Shown: one piece after another, positions 58,365-64,000 of the stretch
Layout of the letters: each line of letters starts with the position of its first letter
Numbering within the stretch: the first letter of the stretch is position 1
Source: Cognatishimia maritima
GTDB taxonomy: Bacteria > Pseudomonadota > Alphaproteobacteria > Rhodobacterales > Rhodobacteraceae
Assembly (NCBI RefSeq): GCF_900129685.1
Contig: NZ_FQWM01000001.1
Span: 901,059 to 965,058 of the forward strand
Direction of reading: 5' to 3'
Length of the DNA: 64,000 nt
Program-made: the position numbers and the translations under genes
The notes under the pieces: model-generated
Seen by the model: the letters and a program-made list of their open reading frames with translations, nothing else
What the model was told of the DNA's origin: nothing
Database searches by the model: none

Positions 58365-60020
58365 ATGGCAGCTTATCAGTACGTCTATCACATGCAGGGG
58401 GTCTCCAAGACCTACCCCGGCGGCAAGAAATGTTTTGAGAACATCCACCTCTCCTTTCTGCCCGGCGTGAAAATCGGTGTCGTCGGTGTCAACGGCGCGG
58501 GTAAATCCACGCTGATGAAAATCATGGCGGGTCTGGACAAGGATTTCACCGGTGAGGCCTGGGCCGCAGAAGGTGCCAAAGTGGGCTACCTGCCGCAAGA
58601 GCCGAAGCTCGACGAAAGCCTGACCGTGCGGGAAAACGTCATGCTGGGTGTGGCCGAGAAAAAGGCCATTCTGGATCGCTATAATGAGCTGGCGATGAAC
58701 TACTCGGACGAGACCGCCGAGGAGATGGCCAAGCTGCAAGACGACATCGACGCGCAGAACCTCTGGGATCTGGACAGTCAGGTGGATGTTTCCATGGAAG
58801 CGCTGCGCTGCCCGCCGGATGACGCGAAAATCTCTGACCTGTCCGGGGGTGAGCTGCGCCGCGTTGCGCTCTGCAAACTGCTGCTCGAAGCACCAGACAT
58901 GCTGCTTTTGGACGAACCGACCAACCACTTGGATGCAGAAACCATCGCCTGGCTGCAACAGCACCTGATTGACTACAAGGGCACCATCCTTTGTGTGACC
59001 CACGACCGCTATTTCCTTGACGATATTACGGGCTGGATTCTGGAACTCGACCGTGGCCGCGGCATTCCTTACGAGGGCAACTATTCCAGCTGGCTGGAAC
59101 AGAAAGCCAAACGTCTGGAGCAGGAAGCCCGCGAAGACAAATCCAAGCAGAAGACGCTGGAGCGCGAACTCGAATGGATGCGTCAGGGTCAGAAAGCTCG
59201 TCAGGCGAAATCCAAGGCGCGTATTTCGGCCTATAACGAGATGGCGTCGCAGTCCGAGCGCGAAAAGGTCGGTCGCGCGCAGATCGTCATCCCGAATGGT
59301 CCGCGTCTGGGGTCCAAGGTGATCGAGGTTGAAAACCTGTCCAAGCACTTTGGCGACAAGCAGTTGATCGAAGGGCTGGAGTTCTCTTTGCCGCCGGGCG
59401 GCATTGTCGGCGTGATCGGCCCGAACGGCGCGGGTAAATCCACGCTCTTTAAAATGCTGACCGGTCAGGAGCAGCCTGATGGCGGCTCTGTCACCTATGG
59501 CGACACGGTGAAATTGTCCTATGTCGACCAGTCGCGTGACGATCTGAACGATAAAGACACCGTTTGGGAAGCGATTTCCGGCGGGGCGGAGATCATTGAG
59601 TTGGGCGACGCGCAGGTGAATTCCCGCGCCTATTGTTCCAGCTTCAACTTCAAAGGCGGCGATCAGCAAAAACCGCTGAACCTGCTGTCAGGCGGTGAAC
59701 GCAACCGCGTGCACATGGCGCGTCTGCTTAAGGAAGGCGGCAACGTGCTGCTGCTCGACGAACCGACCAACGATTTGGACGTGGAAACTCTCCGCGCCTT
59801 AGAAGACGCGCTGGTGGACTTCGCAGGCTGTGCGGTTGTGATCTCGCACGATCGTTTCTTCCTCGACCGGATCTGCACGCATATTCTGGCCTTCGAAGGC
59901 GAGGCGCATGTGGAGTGGTTTGAGGGGAACTTCGAAGACTACGAAGAAGATAAGAAGCGTAGGCTGGGCGCGGACGCGCTGGAACCGAAGCGCTTGAAGC
60001 ATAAGAAGTTTTCGCGGTAA
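58365..60020 (+). CDS. ettA: Energy-dependent translational throttle protein EttA (ABC-F)
   Basis: Ribosome-binding ABC-F ATPase that gates translation by ATP level. The 551-aa protein has two ABC cassettes: [16 protein letters not shown] with [15 protein letters not shown] and [13 protein letters not shown], then [16 protein letters not shown] with [15 protein letters not shown] and [13 protein letters not shown]. The arm and P-site tether linker is charged ([21 protein letters not shown]). The N-terminal [19 protein letters not shown] matches EttA rather than other ABC-F proteins. A strong terminator follows. Confidence 0.96.
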   Translation: MAAYQYVYHMQGVSKTYPGGKKCFENIHLSFLPGVKIGVVGVNGAGKSTLMKIMAGLDKDFTGEAWAAEGAKVGYLPQEPKLDESLTVRENVMLGVAEKKAILDRYNELAMNYSDETAEEMAKLQDDIDAQNLWDLDSQVDVSMEALRCPPDDAKISDLSGGELRRVALCKLLLEAPDMLLLDEPTNHLDAETIAWLQQHLIDYKGTILCVTHDRYFLDDITGWILELDRGRGIPYEGNYSSWLEQKAKRLEQEAREDKSKQKTLERELEWMRQGQKARQAKSKARISAYNEMASQSEREKVGRAQIVIPNGPRLGSKVIEVENLSKHFGDKQLIEGLEFSLPPGGIVGVIGPNGAGKSTLFKMLTGQEQPDGGSVTYGDTVKLSYVDQSRDDLNDKDTVWEAISGGAEIIELGDAQVNSRAYCSSFNFKGGDQQKPLNLLSGGERNRVHMARLLKEGGNVLLLDEPTNDLDVETLRALEDALVDFAGCAVVISHDRFFLDRICTHILAFEGEAHVEWFEGNFEDYEEDKKRRLGADALEPKRLKHKKFSR

Positions 60021-60028
60021 GATTTTGA

Positions 60029-60052
60029 GGCGGCTTTCGGGCCGCCTTTTTT
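60029..60052 (+). terminator. Intrinsic terminator of ettA
   Basis: GGCGGC (60029-60034), loop, GCCGCC (60041-60046), TTTTTT. It separates ettA from the following LexA-box transcript. Confidence 0.92.
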
Positions 60053-60065
60053 ATTCTGTTTTTCG

Positions 60066-60098
60066 TTGTATTCACAAGTGAATGTTCTCATAATGTTC
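60066..60098 (+). promoter_or_regulatory. LexA-box promoter of the structured transcript
   Basis: -35 TTGTAT (60066-60071), 17-base spacer, -10 CATAAT (60089-60094). GTTC-N7-GTTC (60084-60087 and 60095-60098), the direct-repeat SOS box of alphaproteobacterial LexA, brackets the -10 exactly. Bound LexA would block RNA polymerase. By chance about two such 8-base matches are expected in 64 kb, so the promoter overlap carries the weight. Confidence 0.7.
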
Positions 60099-60344
60099 TT
60101 AGACTGAGAATCGGACAGCGGGACGCTGAACCCGAAACTCTTTCAGCGCTTAGCAGCGCTATGTCGAAACCCTAGCGGGAAGTAGGCTAAGGCGGCCCTA
60201 ACCACGTGACGTGCGAGGGAAAACTGCCGGCGGCAGCTCCAAGTGATCATAGGAGAAGCCAACATCCTGCCTCGTTAGGGCAGGTTAAATATACTGAGTA
60301 GACAATGGCTGCTCATCCGGATGGGCTTCACTGAGGAAACTCTG

Positions 60345-60440
60345 ATGAGGTTTTCGTTCAAAATAGAAGGGCGAGTATCATATGGTGACATTATTGGAAC
60401 CATTTCACTCTTGCTAGCGATGCTAGGTTTTTTCCTATAA
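60345..60440 (+). CDS. 31-aa single-pass membrane peptide, candidate SOS toxin
   Basis: Begins MRFSFKIEGRVSYG, basic and polar, then DIIGTISLLLAMLGFFL, a 17-residue membrane helix running to the C terminus. GAGGAAA lies 6-8 bases before the ATG. Length, single helix, long structured leader and LexA-box promoter parallel TisB of E. coli, a 29-aa depolarising peptide made in the SOS response; there is no sequence similarity that I can see. It could also be the relic N terminus of a larger membrane protein. Confidence 0.6.
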   Translation: MRFSFKIEGRVSYGDIIGTISLLLAMLGFFL

Positions 60441-60444
60441 CGCT

Positions 60445-60474
60445 GGGCGGCAGAACTGCCGCCCTTCTTTTTTG
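60445..60474 (+). terminator. Intrinsic terminator of the structured transcript
   Basis: GGGCGGCAG-AA-CTGCCGCCC (60445-60464) followed by TTCTTTTTTT. A very strong terminator only 5 bases after the 31-aa ORF, which shows that this region is transcribed on the plus strand separately from ettA. Confidence 0.93.
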
Positions 60475-60483
60475 CTTTCTACC

Positions 60484-60555
60484 GTAGGGTGGGCTTCCAA
60501 CCCACCATCCTCGGTCGCAACCGTCTCGCGACGGTGGGGTGAAACCCCACCCTAC
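60484..60555. repeat. REPIN-like pair of REP palindromes
   Basis: GTAGGGTGGG ... CCCACC (60484-60506) and GGTGGGGT-GA-AACCCCACC-CTAC (60534-60555) face each other, forming a REPIN at the edge of the transposase remnant. Confidence 0.78.
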
Positions 60556-60911
60556 AAATCGAACACCTGTAGGCCGGGCTTTAGCCCGGCATATCTGCCA
60601 TTTCGGACAACGGGTAACGTGGATGGCGGGCTAAAGCCCGCCCTACGGAGCTTCATTGTAAATCGCGCTTTCATCGCACCAACGCGAACACCCAGGCCAC
60701 AATCCCCGTCCGGCAGTGTCCAAACGAAATGCATGTGATCTGGCAAAACTACGCACGCATTGATGTCAAACGGGCGTTGGGCGCGGGTTTCGGCAATCGC
60801 TTTTCGCAACAGATTGATCTGATCCACCAACAATGTTGCACCGCGCTGCGCCAAAACAACTGTGCAAAACACTGTAGCGCCGGGGATTTTGGGGCGGATG
60901 TAATTGGGCAT
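60552..60911 (-). pseudogene. Truncated REP-associated tyrosine transposase (RAYT, Y1/IS200-like)
   Basis: The first about 85 codons encode the start of a RAYT: GATVFCTVVLAQRGATLLVDQINLLRKAI, then NACVVLPDHMHFVWTLPDGD with the HxH metal-binding pair of the HUH fold, and the FTMKLR strand. After that the frame runs into REP palindromes (GFSPPST ... GLKPG) and ends. The catalytic tyrosine, normally some 30-40 residues further, is missing, so the protein cannot transpose. Full-length relatives are about 170 residues. Confidence 0.82.
60569..60647. repeat. REPIN-like pair of REP palindromes inside the transposase frame
   Basis: GTAGGCCGGGCT-TT-AGCCCGGC (60569-60590) and GGCGGGCT-AA-AGCCCGCC-CTACGG (60625-60647), inverted to each other. 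They supply the last 30-40 codons of the truncated transposase frame. Confidence 0.8.
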
Positions 60912-60953
60912 GCCTTAAATTGGCTGTGGCGTGGTTAATAGAAGACTGACGCT

Positions 60954-60976
60954 GCCGGGCTGAATCCCGGCCTACG
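60954..60976 (-). repeat. REP-like palindrome (GTAGGCCGGG family)
   Basis: GCCGGG ... CCCGGC followed by CTACG, just upstream of the transposase start on its own strand. RAYT genes are typically flanked by their REPs. Confidence 0.72.
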
Positions 60977-61084
60977 ACCGCCCCCCACTTCCTCAATTGG
61001 AACCTTTTTCGTCCGGTAAGCGTTTGTAATCAGAAGGAATTGATACCGGCTTTTAGGCTGGATCAAAACGAGGAAGGAGATGCC

Positions 61085-61222
61085 ATGCATCGCGAAAAAC
61101 CCCGCGCGCCGGCAGCGACAAAGACGCCGAAGAGAAACTACAGAGCGCCACCCAAGTCCTATCGCCCCCCCGGCACCGAGCGTGTCGGCCCCTTTGCCTT
61201 TACAGACTGGGCGCTGATCTAG
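61085..61222 (+). CDS. Small basic proline-rich protein ending FTDWALI, 45 aa
   Basis: Lysine-, arginine- and proline-rich, closing with VGPFAFTDWALI. AGGAAGGAG 6-8 bases before the ATG is a very strong ribosome site, which argues that it is a real gene. It shares its closing motif FTDWAxI and general composition with the 29-aa protein at 62274, so the two are paralogues. Function unknown; no membrane helix or signal. Confidence 0.65.
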   Translation: MHREKPRAPAATKTPKRNYRAPPKSYRPPGTERVGPFAFTDWALI

Positions 61223-61389
61223 CTCCCCCCGGTTCGCGAACGCCTTTCGCGTCGGACCCACCACACAGAACCGCAGCGTGCGCTTGATCGCCTCGCCGCG
61301 GTTTTTCTTTGAAAGTTTGATCCCCATCAAAACGGTGTGCAGTTCGTCGGTCTAGACTTGCTTGAAATCAGGCAGAACGGAGAAGCAAC

Positions 61390-61626
61390 ATGTCTCATAC
61401 ACCACACGAATTGGCTGCGGAATTTCCAGAGCACATCGCAAAACTGTCCGATCTAAAGCAATCCGATGCGCATTTCGCGCGGCTTGCCGAGGACTATCAC
61501 GAGGTGAACCGCGCTGTGCATCGGGCGGAAACCAATGTGGAGCCGGTGGGCGATATGGACGCCATAGAAATGCGCAAGAAACGCGCCGCGTTGAAGGATG
61601 AGATTTACCGGATGTTGACGGCGTAG
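61390..61626 (+). CDS. DUF465 (YdcH-like) family protein
   Basis: A 78-aa helical-hairpin protein: LAAEFPEHIAKLSDLKQSDAHFARLAEDYHEVNRAVHRAE, then EMRKKRAALKDEIYRML. This is the DUF465 pattern of E. coli YdcH-like proteins, function unknown. It starts 9 bases after a GGAGAAG site and is monocistronic. Confidence 0.92.
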   Translation: MSHTPHELAAEFPEHIAKLSDLKQSDAHFARLAEDYHEVNRAVHRAETNVEPVGDMDAIEMRKKRAALKDEIYRMLTA

Positions 61627-61693
61627 GCTGGGCTTTTACCCCAGCATTCCGAGCGGCACTTGCAGAGTAAGGTGGGGAGGAACCCCGCCTTAC
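61623..61693. repeat. Two REP-like palindromes after the DUF465 gene
   Basis: GTAGGCTGGG ... CCCAGC (61623-61645), overlapping the DUF465 stop, and GTAAGGTGGGG ... CCCCGCCTTAC (61667-61693). They belong to the cluster's GTAG-headed family and may also act as terminators for the convergent genes. Confidence 0.72.
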
Positions 61694-62151
61694 AATTTAT
61701 ACGCTTTGCCGAACCCTGCGTTCAGCAACCCGTCGACAACTTCAAACCGCACAAAGTGGAAATCCGCGAAGTCGACGTAGAGCTTTGCCTTTGGGCATTG
61801 CTTTAGGTATTGCGCGCGCATTTCCGTATGCGCGTCGCTGCCTTGAGTCACAAAGGCGGCCCAGCAATGTAGGGTCAGACGGGGATGGGTCAGCGGATCG
61901 CCCTTCTCCCCAGGTTCCCCAATCAATAGCGCGCAGGCTGGTGCGGTGCGCAGGGCCTGCGTGTGCATAGCCAGGTCTGAGACCAGCGTGATTGGTGTTC
62001 CCCCGGCATCCAGCGCCAGGGCAATGCGCGTGACCGAAGGGGTGCCATCCGCACGCGTCACGGCAAGCGCCGCGTGATCGTTTTGCATCAGTGTCGCGAT
62101 CAGCGCGCGCGCCTCATCATCCATGGGGCGGAAGGGATCATTCTTTTGCAT
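61690..62151 (-). CDS. Pyridoxamine 5'-phosphate oxidase-fold (HugZ-like) protein
   Basis: A 153-aa split-barrel flavin- or heme-binding protein: DEARALIATLMQNDHAALAVTRADGTPSVTRIALALD, then LVSDLAMHTQALRTAPACALLIGEPGEKGDPLTHPRLTL. It matches the N-terminal part of HugZ heme oxygenases but lacks their C-terminal DUF2470 domain, so heme degradation is uncertain. The ATG at 62151 starts the conserved region; the frame extends to 62196. Confidence 0.85.
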   Translation of the reverse strand: MQKNDPFRPMDDEARALIATLMQNDHAALAVTRADGTPSVTRIALALDAGGTPITLVSDLAMHTQALRTAPACALLIGEPGEKGDPLTHPRLTLHCWAAFVTQGSDAHTEMRAQYLKQCPKAKLYVDFADFHFVRFEVVDGLLNAGFGKAYKL

Positions 62152-62273
62152 GAGGACGATGTAACACAGCTTTGCGCCGTGCACACGTATGCTCACAAGC
62201 GGGTCAGCAGGGTGAAATATCTCTGGTTCACTGGCGACAGGTGGCCCACCTGTTTGCTAGGAAGGAGGTCACA

Positions 62274-62363
62274 ATGCCTAAGAAAGAGAAACATCCTGCT
62301 CCGCCACCTGACGCAGAGCGCAAGCCGAAGCCATACCATTTCACCGATTGGGCCGCGATCTAA
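62274..62363 (+). CDS. Small basic proline-rich protein ending FTDWAAI, 29 aa
   Basis: Begins MPKKEKHPAPPPDAERK and ends PYHFTDWAAI. GAAGGAGGT lies 5-6 bases before the ATG, the strongest ribosome site in the window. The stop shares a base with the ATG of the following membrane protein (TAATG), so they are coupled. It is a paralogue of the 45-aa protein at 61085. Function unknown; the conserved C-terminal motif may be a docking signal. Confidence 0.65.
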   Translation: MPKKEKHPAPPPDAERKPKPYHFTDWAAI

Positions 62364-62758
62364 TGTCTTATGTCATCGCCATTGCTGTTGCATTCTTCGC
62401 TGCATTTGTGGCTGGGTTGCTGGCGCTACCAGAAGCCCTTGGCGCCCACCCGTGGTGGAGTGCGAAGGTGCTTTGGACGGGCGGTTCCGTTGGCGTGGTT
62501 GTCGGGATCTTGACCGCATGGCGCGTCTCTTCGCGTAGAAAGTACCAAACGGTCGCACTGATCGGCCTTGTTGTCGCCACCATCGCCGCCTTTGCCACTG
62601 CGCGCTATGGGCAAGCCCAATTCGCGGCCACCTATGCCGAAGACGCCTTTGCCGGAAAACTCTGGTTCTTTGGCTGGCACAGCACTTGCGCCTTCGCGAT
62701 GGCAACCCTTTCGCTTTTGGGTTGGATCATTGCCGACACGTTGCGGTCGCGCGCCTGA
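62363..62758 (+). CDS. Membrane protein, about four helices, 131 aa
   Basis: Hydrophobic segments near residues 2-22, 37-58, 65-83 and 105-125, with the basic SSRRKYQ loop between the second and third. Family not recognised. It is translationally coupled to the FTDWAAI peptide gene before it, which suggests that the two act together. A TTG start at 62348 is also in frame, but the ATG at 62363 is the coupled one. Confidence 0.75.
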   Translation: MSYVIAIAVAFFAAFVAGLLALPEALGAHPWWSAKVLWTGGSVGVVVGILTAWRVSSRRKYQTVALIGLVVATIAAFATARYGQAQFAATYAEDAFAGKLWFFGWHSTCAFAMATLSLLGWIIADTLRSRA

Positions 62759-62925
62759 CGCTTCTTCTCAATCTTACACGCTAAAGGCGAACATCACTAA
62801 GTGGCCCTTGAGGCGCCACAATCCCGCCCTAATTCCCCCGGATAGTTGTAGCTGTCAAATGACGCATAGTTTACGCATTTGCGCCGCAGAAGCGGCACCG
62901 ACACGACAAACCTCGGGAGTCCCCC

Positions 62926-63114
62926 ATGGCAATTGTGATGTTCCTTTTTGGCAGCGTGCTTGGCACCGTTGGCGTCCTTATTCAGTGGGCCCTCGGATTT
63001 GAAATGTCGACGTTTTTGCTGACCTATGGATTTTGCGCCATCGGCCTCCCCCTCCTGACGCTTATTTCTCTCTCGTCCCATCGTGACGCCGACGCGGATA
63101 GCGCGGCTTCATAA
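62926..63114 (+). CDS. Small membrane protein, 62 aa
   Basis: Two hydrophobic helices (about residues 3-25 and 29-47) and a short acidic tail SHRDADADSAAS. Probably an inner-membrane protein of unknown role. CGGGAG precedes the ATG at about 7 bases. It stands alone, after a 167-base gap and before the structured RNA at 63.13 kb. Confidence 0.6.
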   Translation: MAIVMFLFGSVLGTVGVLIQWALGFEMSTFLLTYGFCAIGLPLLTLISLSSHRDADADSAAS

Positions 63115-63130
63115 GTTCAGTTCCATCATA

Positions 63131-63273
63131 GCGTGACGGGGAAGAATACCCTGTCGCGCCACATAGAAACGCCCGGCCCCGGTACAGTCCCTCCACCGTG
63201 GTGCGGGCGTTTCCATGTTCCGTAACCAGTGATCACCGTCGTGGTGGAAGGCACCCAGATTGGGTGCCTTTTT
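63131..63273 (+). ncRNA. Candidate small structured RNA with terminator
   Basis: P1: GCGTGACGGGG (63131-63141) with CCCTGTCGCGC (63149-63159), 11 pairs including two G-U. P2: GAAACGCCCG (63166-63175) with CGGGCGTTTC (63204-63213), 10 perfect pairs closing an inner hairpin region. P3: CACC-GTCGT-GGTG near 63235. P4: the terminator stem at 63248. No ORF. It may be an sRNA or the structured 3' end of the 62-aa gene's mRNA. No Rfam family recognised. Confidence 0.55.
63248..63273 (+). terminator. Intrinsic terminator of the 63.1-kb RNA
   Basis: AAGGCACCC (63248-63256), loop AGATT, GGGTGCCTT (63262-63270) and TTTTT. Also faces the end of the convergent minus-strand gene. Confidence 0.88.
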
Positions 63274-63287
63274 CATGTCCCGCCCGT

Positions 63288-63686
63288 TTAGCCAAAGACA
63301 CGGTGGATCGCGCTGAGCGCCAATCCAAACGTCAGAAATTGCTCAAAGGAGGTGAGCGCCTCTGTCCGCATCCAAGCCGGGATCGAGGGCACATCGTATT
63401 TGGCAGGTTCGGTCAGTGTCATATAAGCCCCAAGAAAACCCCCAAAGGCACCCGCGACCAGAAGCCCACCCAACCAAGTGACCTCTCCTCCCTGCCAGCT
63501 TTGCAGGGCGAAGCTCATGATCAGCGCCTGAATGATCATAGTCAGAAAGCCGAGCGGCATGATGATTTTGTCACGTAAGATGCCGACGCTGTCGTAATGC
63601 GCCTTGTTCAGCACAAAGTGTGATGTGCCCTGCACAGCGAATGTGATGACGACAAAAGCAAGGACGGAAAGAACGTGGACGATCAT
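63288..63686 (-). CDS. Membrane protein divergent from an HxlR regulator, 132 aa
   Basis: Four hydrophobic helices: residues about 3-20, 40-62, 72-92 and 115-130. The first loop holds GTSHFVLNKAHYDSVGILRDKIIMPLG. Family not confidently assigned. GAAAGGT precedes the ATG at 63686. It is divergent from the HxlR-type regulator across two matching operators, so it is probably the regulated gene, plausibly in response to electrophiles or redox stress. Confidence 0.75.
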   Translation of the reverse strand: MIVHVLSVLAFVVITFAVQGTSHFVLNKAHYDSVGILRDKIIMPLGFLTMIIQALIMSFALQSWQGGEVTWLGGLLVAGAFGGFLGAYMTLTEPAKYDVPSIPAWMRTEALTSFEQFLTFGLALSAIHRVFG

Positions 63687-63730
63687 GGGTGACCTTTCTT
63701 GTTTGGGTGAAATGGGACCCTGCCCGCAAT

Positions 63731-63751
63731 TCACTTTTATTTTGCAAGTGA
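63731..63751. promoter_or_regulatory. HxlR operator copy 1
   Basis: TCACTT-N9-AAGTGA, perfect inverted arms, between the divergent genes. The 14-base TTTGCAAGTGATTT (63741-63754) is repeated exactly at 63779-63792. Confidence 0.7.
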
Positions 63752-63768
63752 TTTACAGATTGCGTGAG

Positions 63769-63789
63769 TCGCTTTTGATTTGCAAGTGA
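63769..63789. promoter_or_regulatory. HxlR operator copy 2
   Basis: TCGCTT-N9-AAGTGA, same spacer and right arm as copy 1 with one mismatch, 38 bases downstream and 24 bases before the regulator's ATG. Consistent with autorepression. Confidence 0.7.
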
Positions 63790-63813
63790 TTTTGAAACCC
63801 CTACATTGGCTGC

Positions 63814-64000
63814 ATGGCAAAGACAGGTTCAATGGAATGGCAAGGCTGCCCTGTGCGCTATGCGGCGGGGATTTTCGGCGACAAATGGAGTTTCGTGTTG
63901 CTGCGCGACGTCCTGCTGCACGGCAAGCGTTACTATGGGGATTTCCTCGCCTCCGAAGAAGGTATTTCCACCAATGTCCTCGCCAGCCGACTTGCTGACC
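63814..64000 (+). CDS. HxlR-family transcriptional regulator (5' part)
   Basis: The window ends inside this gene; 62 codons are visible. CPVRYAAGIFGDKWSFVLLRDVLLHGKRYYGDFLASEEGISTNVLASRLAD is the HxlR winged helix: an N-terminal sensing cysteine, GDKWSFVLLRD, then the recognition helix ISTNVLASRL. Family members respond to formaldehyde, quinones or redox change through that cysteine. Two operators lie directly upstream. Confidence 0.9.
   Translation, partial: MAKTGSMEWQGCPVRYAAGIFGDKWSFVLLRDVLLHGKRYYGDFLASEEGISTNVLASRLAD

Larger units (their letters stand above)
60101..60474 (+). ncRNA. Structured, SOS-type transcript with long leader
   Basis: A predicted roughly 370-nt RNA from the LexA-box promoter to the terminator at 60445-60474. 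It holds a series of perfect hairpins: CAGCG-GGA-CGCTG, AGCGCT-TAGC-AGCGCT, CACG-TGA-CGTG, CTGCCG-G-CGGCAG, CCTGCC-N7-GGCAGG and CATCCGGATG. Short uORFs sit in the leader: MSKP at 60161, and a 9-codon frame at 60305-60334 that ends at the ribosome site of the 31-aa ORF. I do not recognise an Rfam family. It may be a regulatory leader, a stand-alone RNA, or both. Confidence 0.6.

Noticed and set aside
58248-59669. 473-codon minus-strand frame opposite ettA
   Set aside because: Antisense shadow of a high-GC coding gene; the translation is low-complexity with no domain, while ettA on the plus strand has full ABC-F motifs.
60320-60370. Hammerhead ribozyme suggested by CTGATGAG near 60342
   Set aside because: The required CGAAA after stem II and a matching stem III with cleavage site are absent.
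60101-60474. Group I or group II intron, tmRNA, RNase P or HEARO RNA
   Set aside because: None of the conserved cores (for example intron P7/P3 elements, domain V, tmRNA tag, RNase P CR I) could be found by eye; a covariance search would settle it.
60935-61330. 131-codon minus-strand frame
   Set aside because: Runs antisense over the 45-aa gene and through a REP palindrome; basic, unconserved-looking translation without a ribosome site.

Overview
The window reads as chromosomal DNA of a GC-rich alphaproteobacterium of the Rhodobacterales (Roseobacter/Rhodobacter group). The basis is: an F1-only ATP synthase operon atpHAGDC with no F0 genes beside it, a B12-dependent class II ribonucleotide reductase, a class I lysyl-tRNA synthetase, a MotA/ExbB-like plus OmpA-like coiled-coil pair, Hint-domain and DUF1489/DUF2125/DUF6428 proteins, and regulatory sites of alphaproteobacterial type. 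I found no rRNA, tRNA, CRISPR array, intact insertion sequence or prophage. Most of the window is ordinary housekeeping DNA; the accessory material sits at 30.3-32.5 kb and 57.0-63.3 kb.

Layout. 1-9.7 kb: purEK, a lone phnM-like gene, nrdJ with two NrdR-type boxes, DUF1489, a TauE/SafE permease, prs, two hypothetical genes, a fasciclin lipoprotein and an H-type lectin. 9.8-16.7 kb: atpHAGDC (minus strand), a methyltransferase and gloB. 16.9-30.3 kb: clpA, a 2H phosphoesterase, an AhpD-like protein, the MotA-like/OmpA-like pair, ChaC, DUF2125, extensin-like protein, hisC-tyrC, small enzymes and an AraC regulator. 30.4-32.5 kb: an AT-rich islet holding a coupled AAA ATPase and PIN-like nuclease, a candidate two-gene defence cassette. 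32.6-44.9 kb: rpsD, Hint protein, LpxR-like protein, a two-component cluster, copA-cueR with a textbook CueR promoter, photolyase, and gap behind three LacI-type operators. 45.0-57.0 kb: a 47-aa hydrophobic protein, a beta-helix protein, an ArsR/DUF6428 pair with twin operators, lysK, terB, the queCDEF operon behind a preQ1-I riboswitch, DUF1801, dacB, nadD and a GNAT enzyme.

57.0-64.0 kb is the most unusual part. REP-like palindromes are scattered around a truncated REP-associated tyrosine transposase. A two-frame AT-rich gene is split at an A8 tract. ettA is followed by a LexA-box promoter that drives a roughly 370-nt, hairpin-rich transcript with no long ORF; this encodes a 31-aa single-pass membrane peptide and ends in a strong terminator. 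The arrangement resembles the SOS-controlled TisB/IstR toxin system of E. coli, although no sequence similarity is claimed. It is my best candidate for an undescribed system. Two tiny paralogous proteins ending in FTDWAxI, a second structured RNA at 63.13-63.27 kb, and an HxlR regulator (cut by the window end) with twin operators complete the region.
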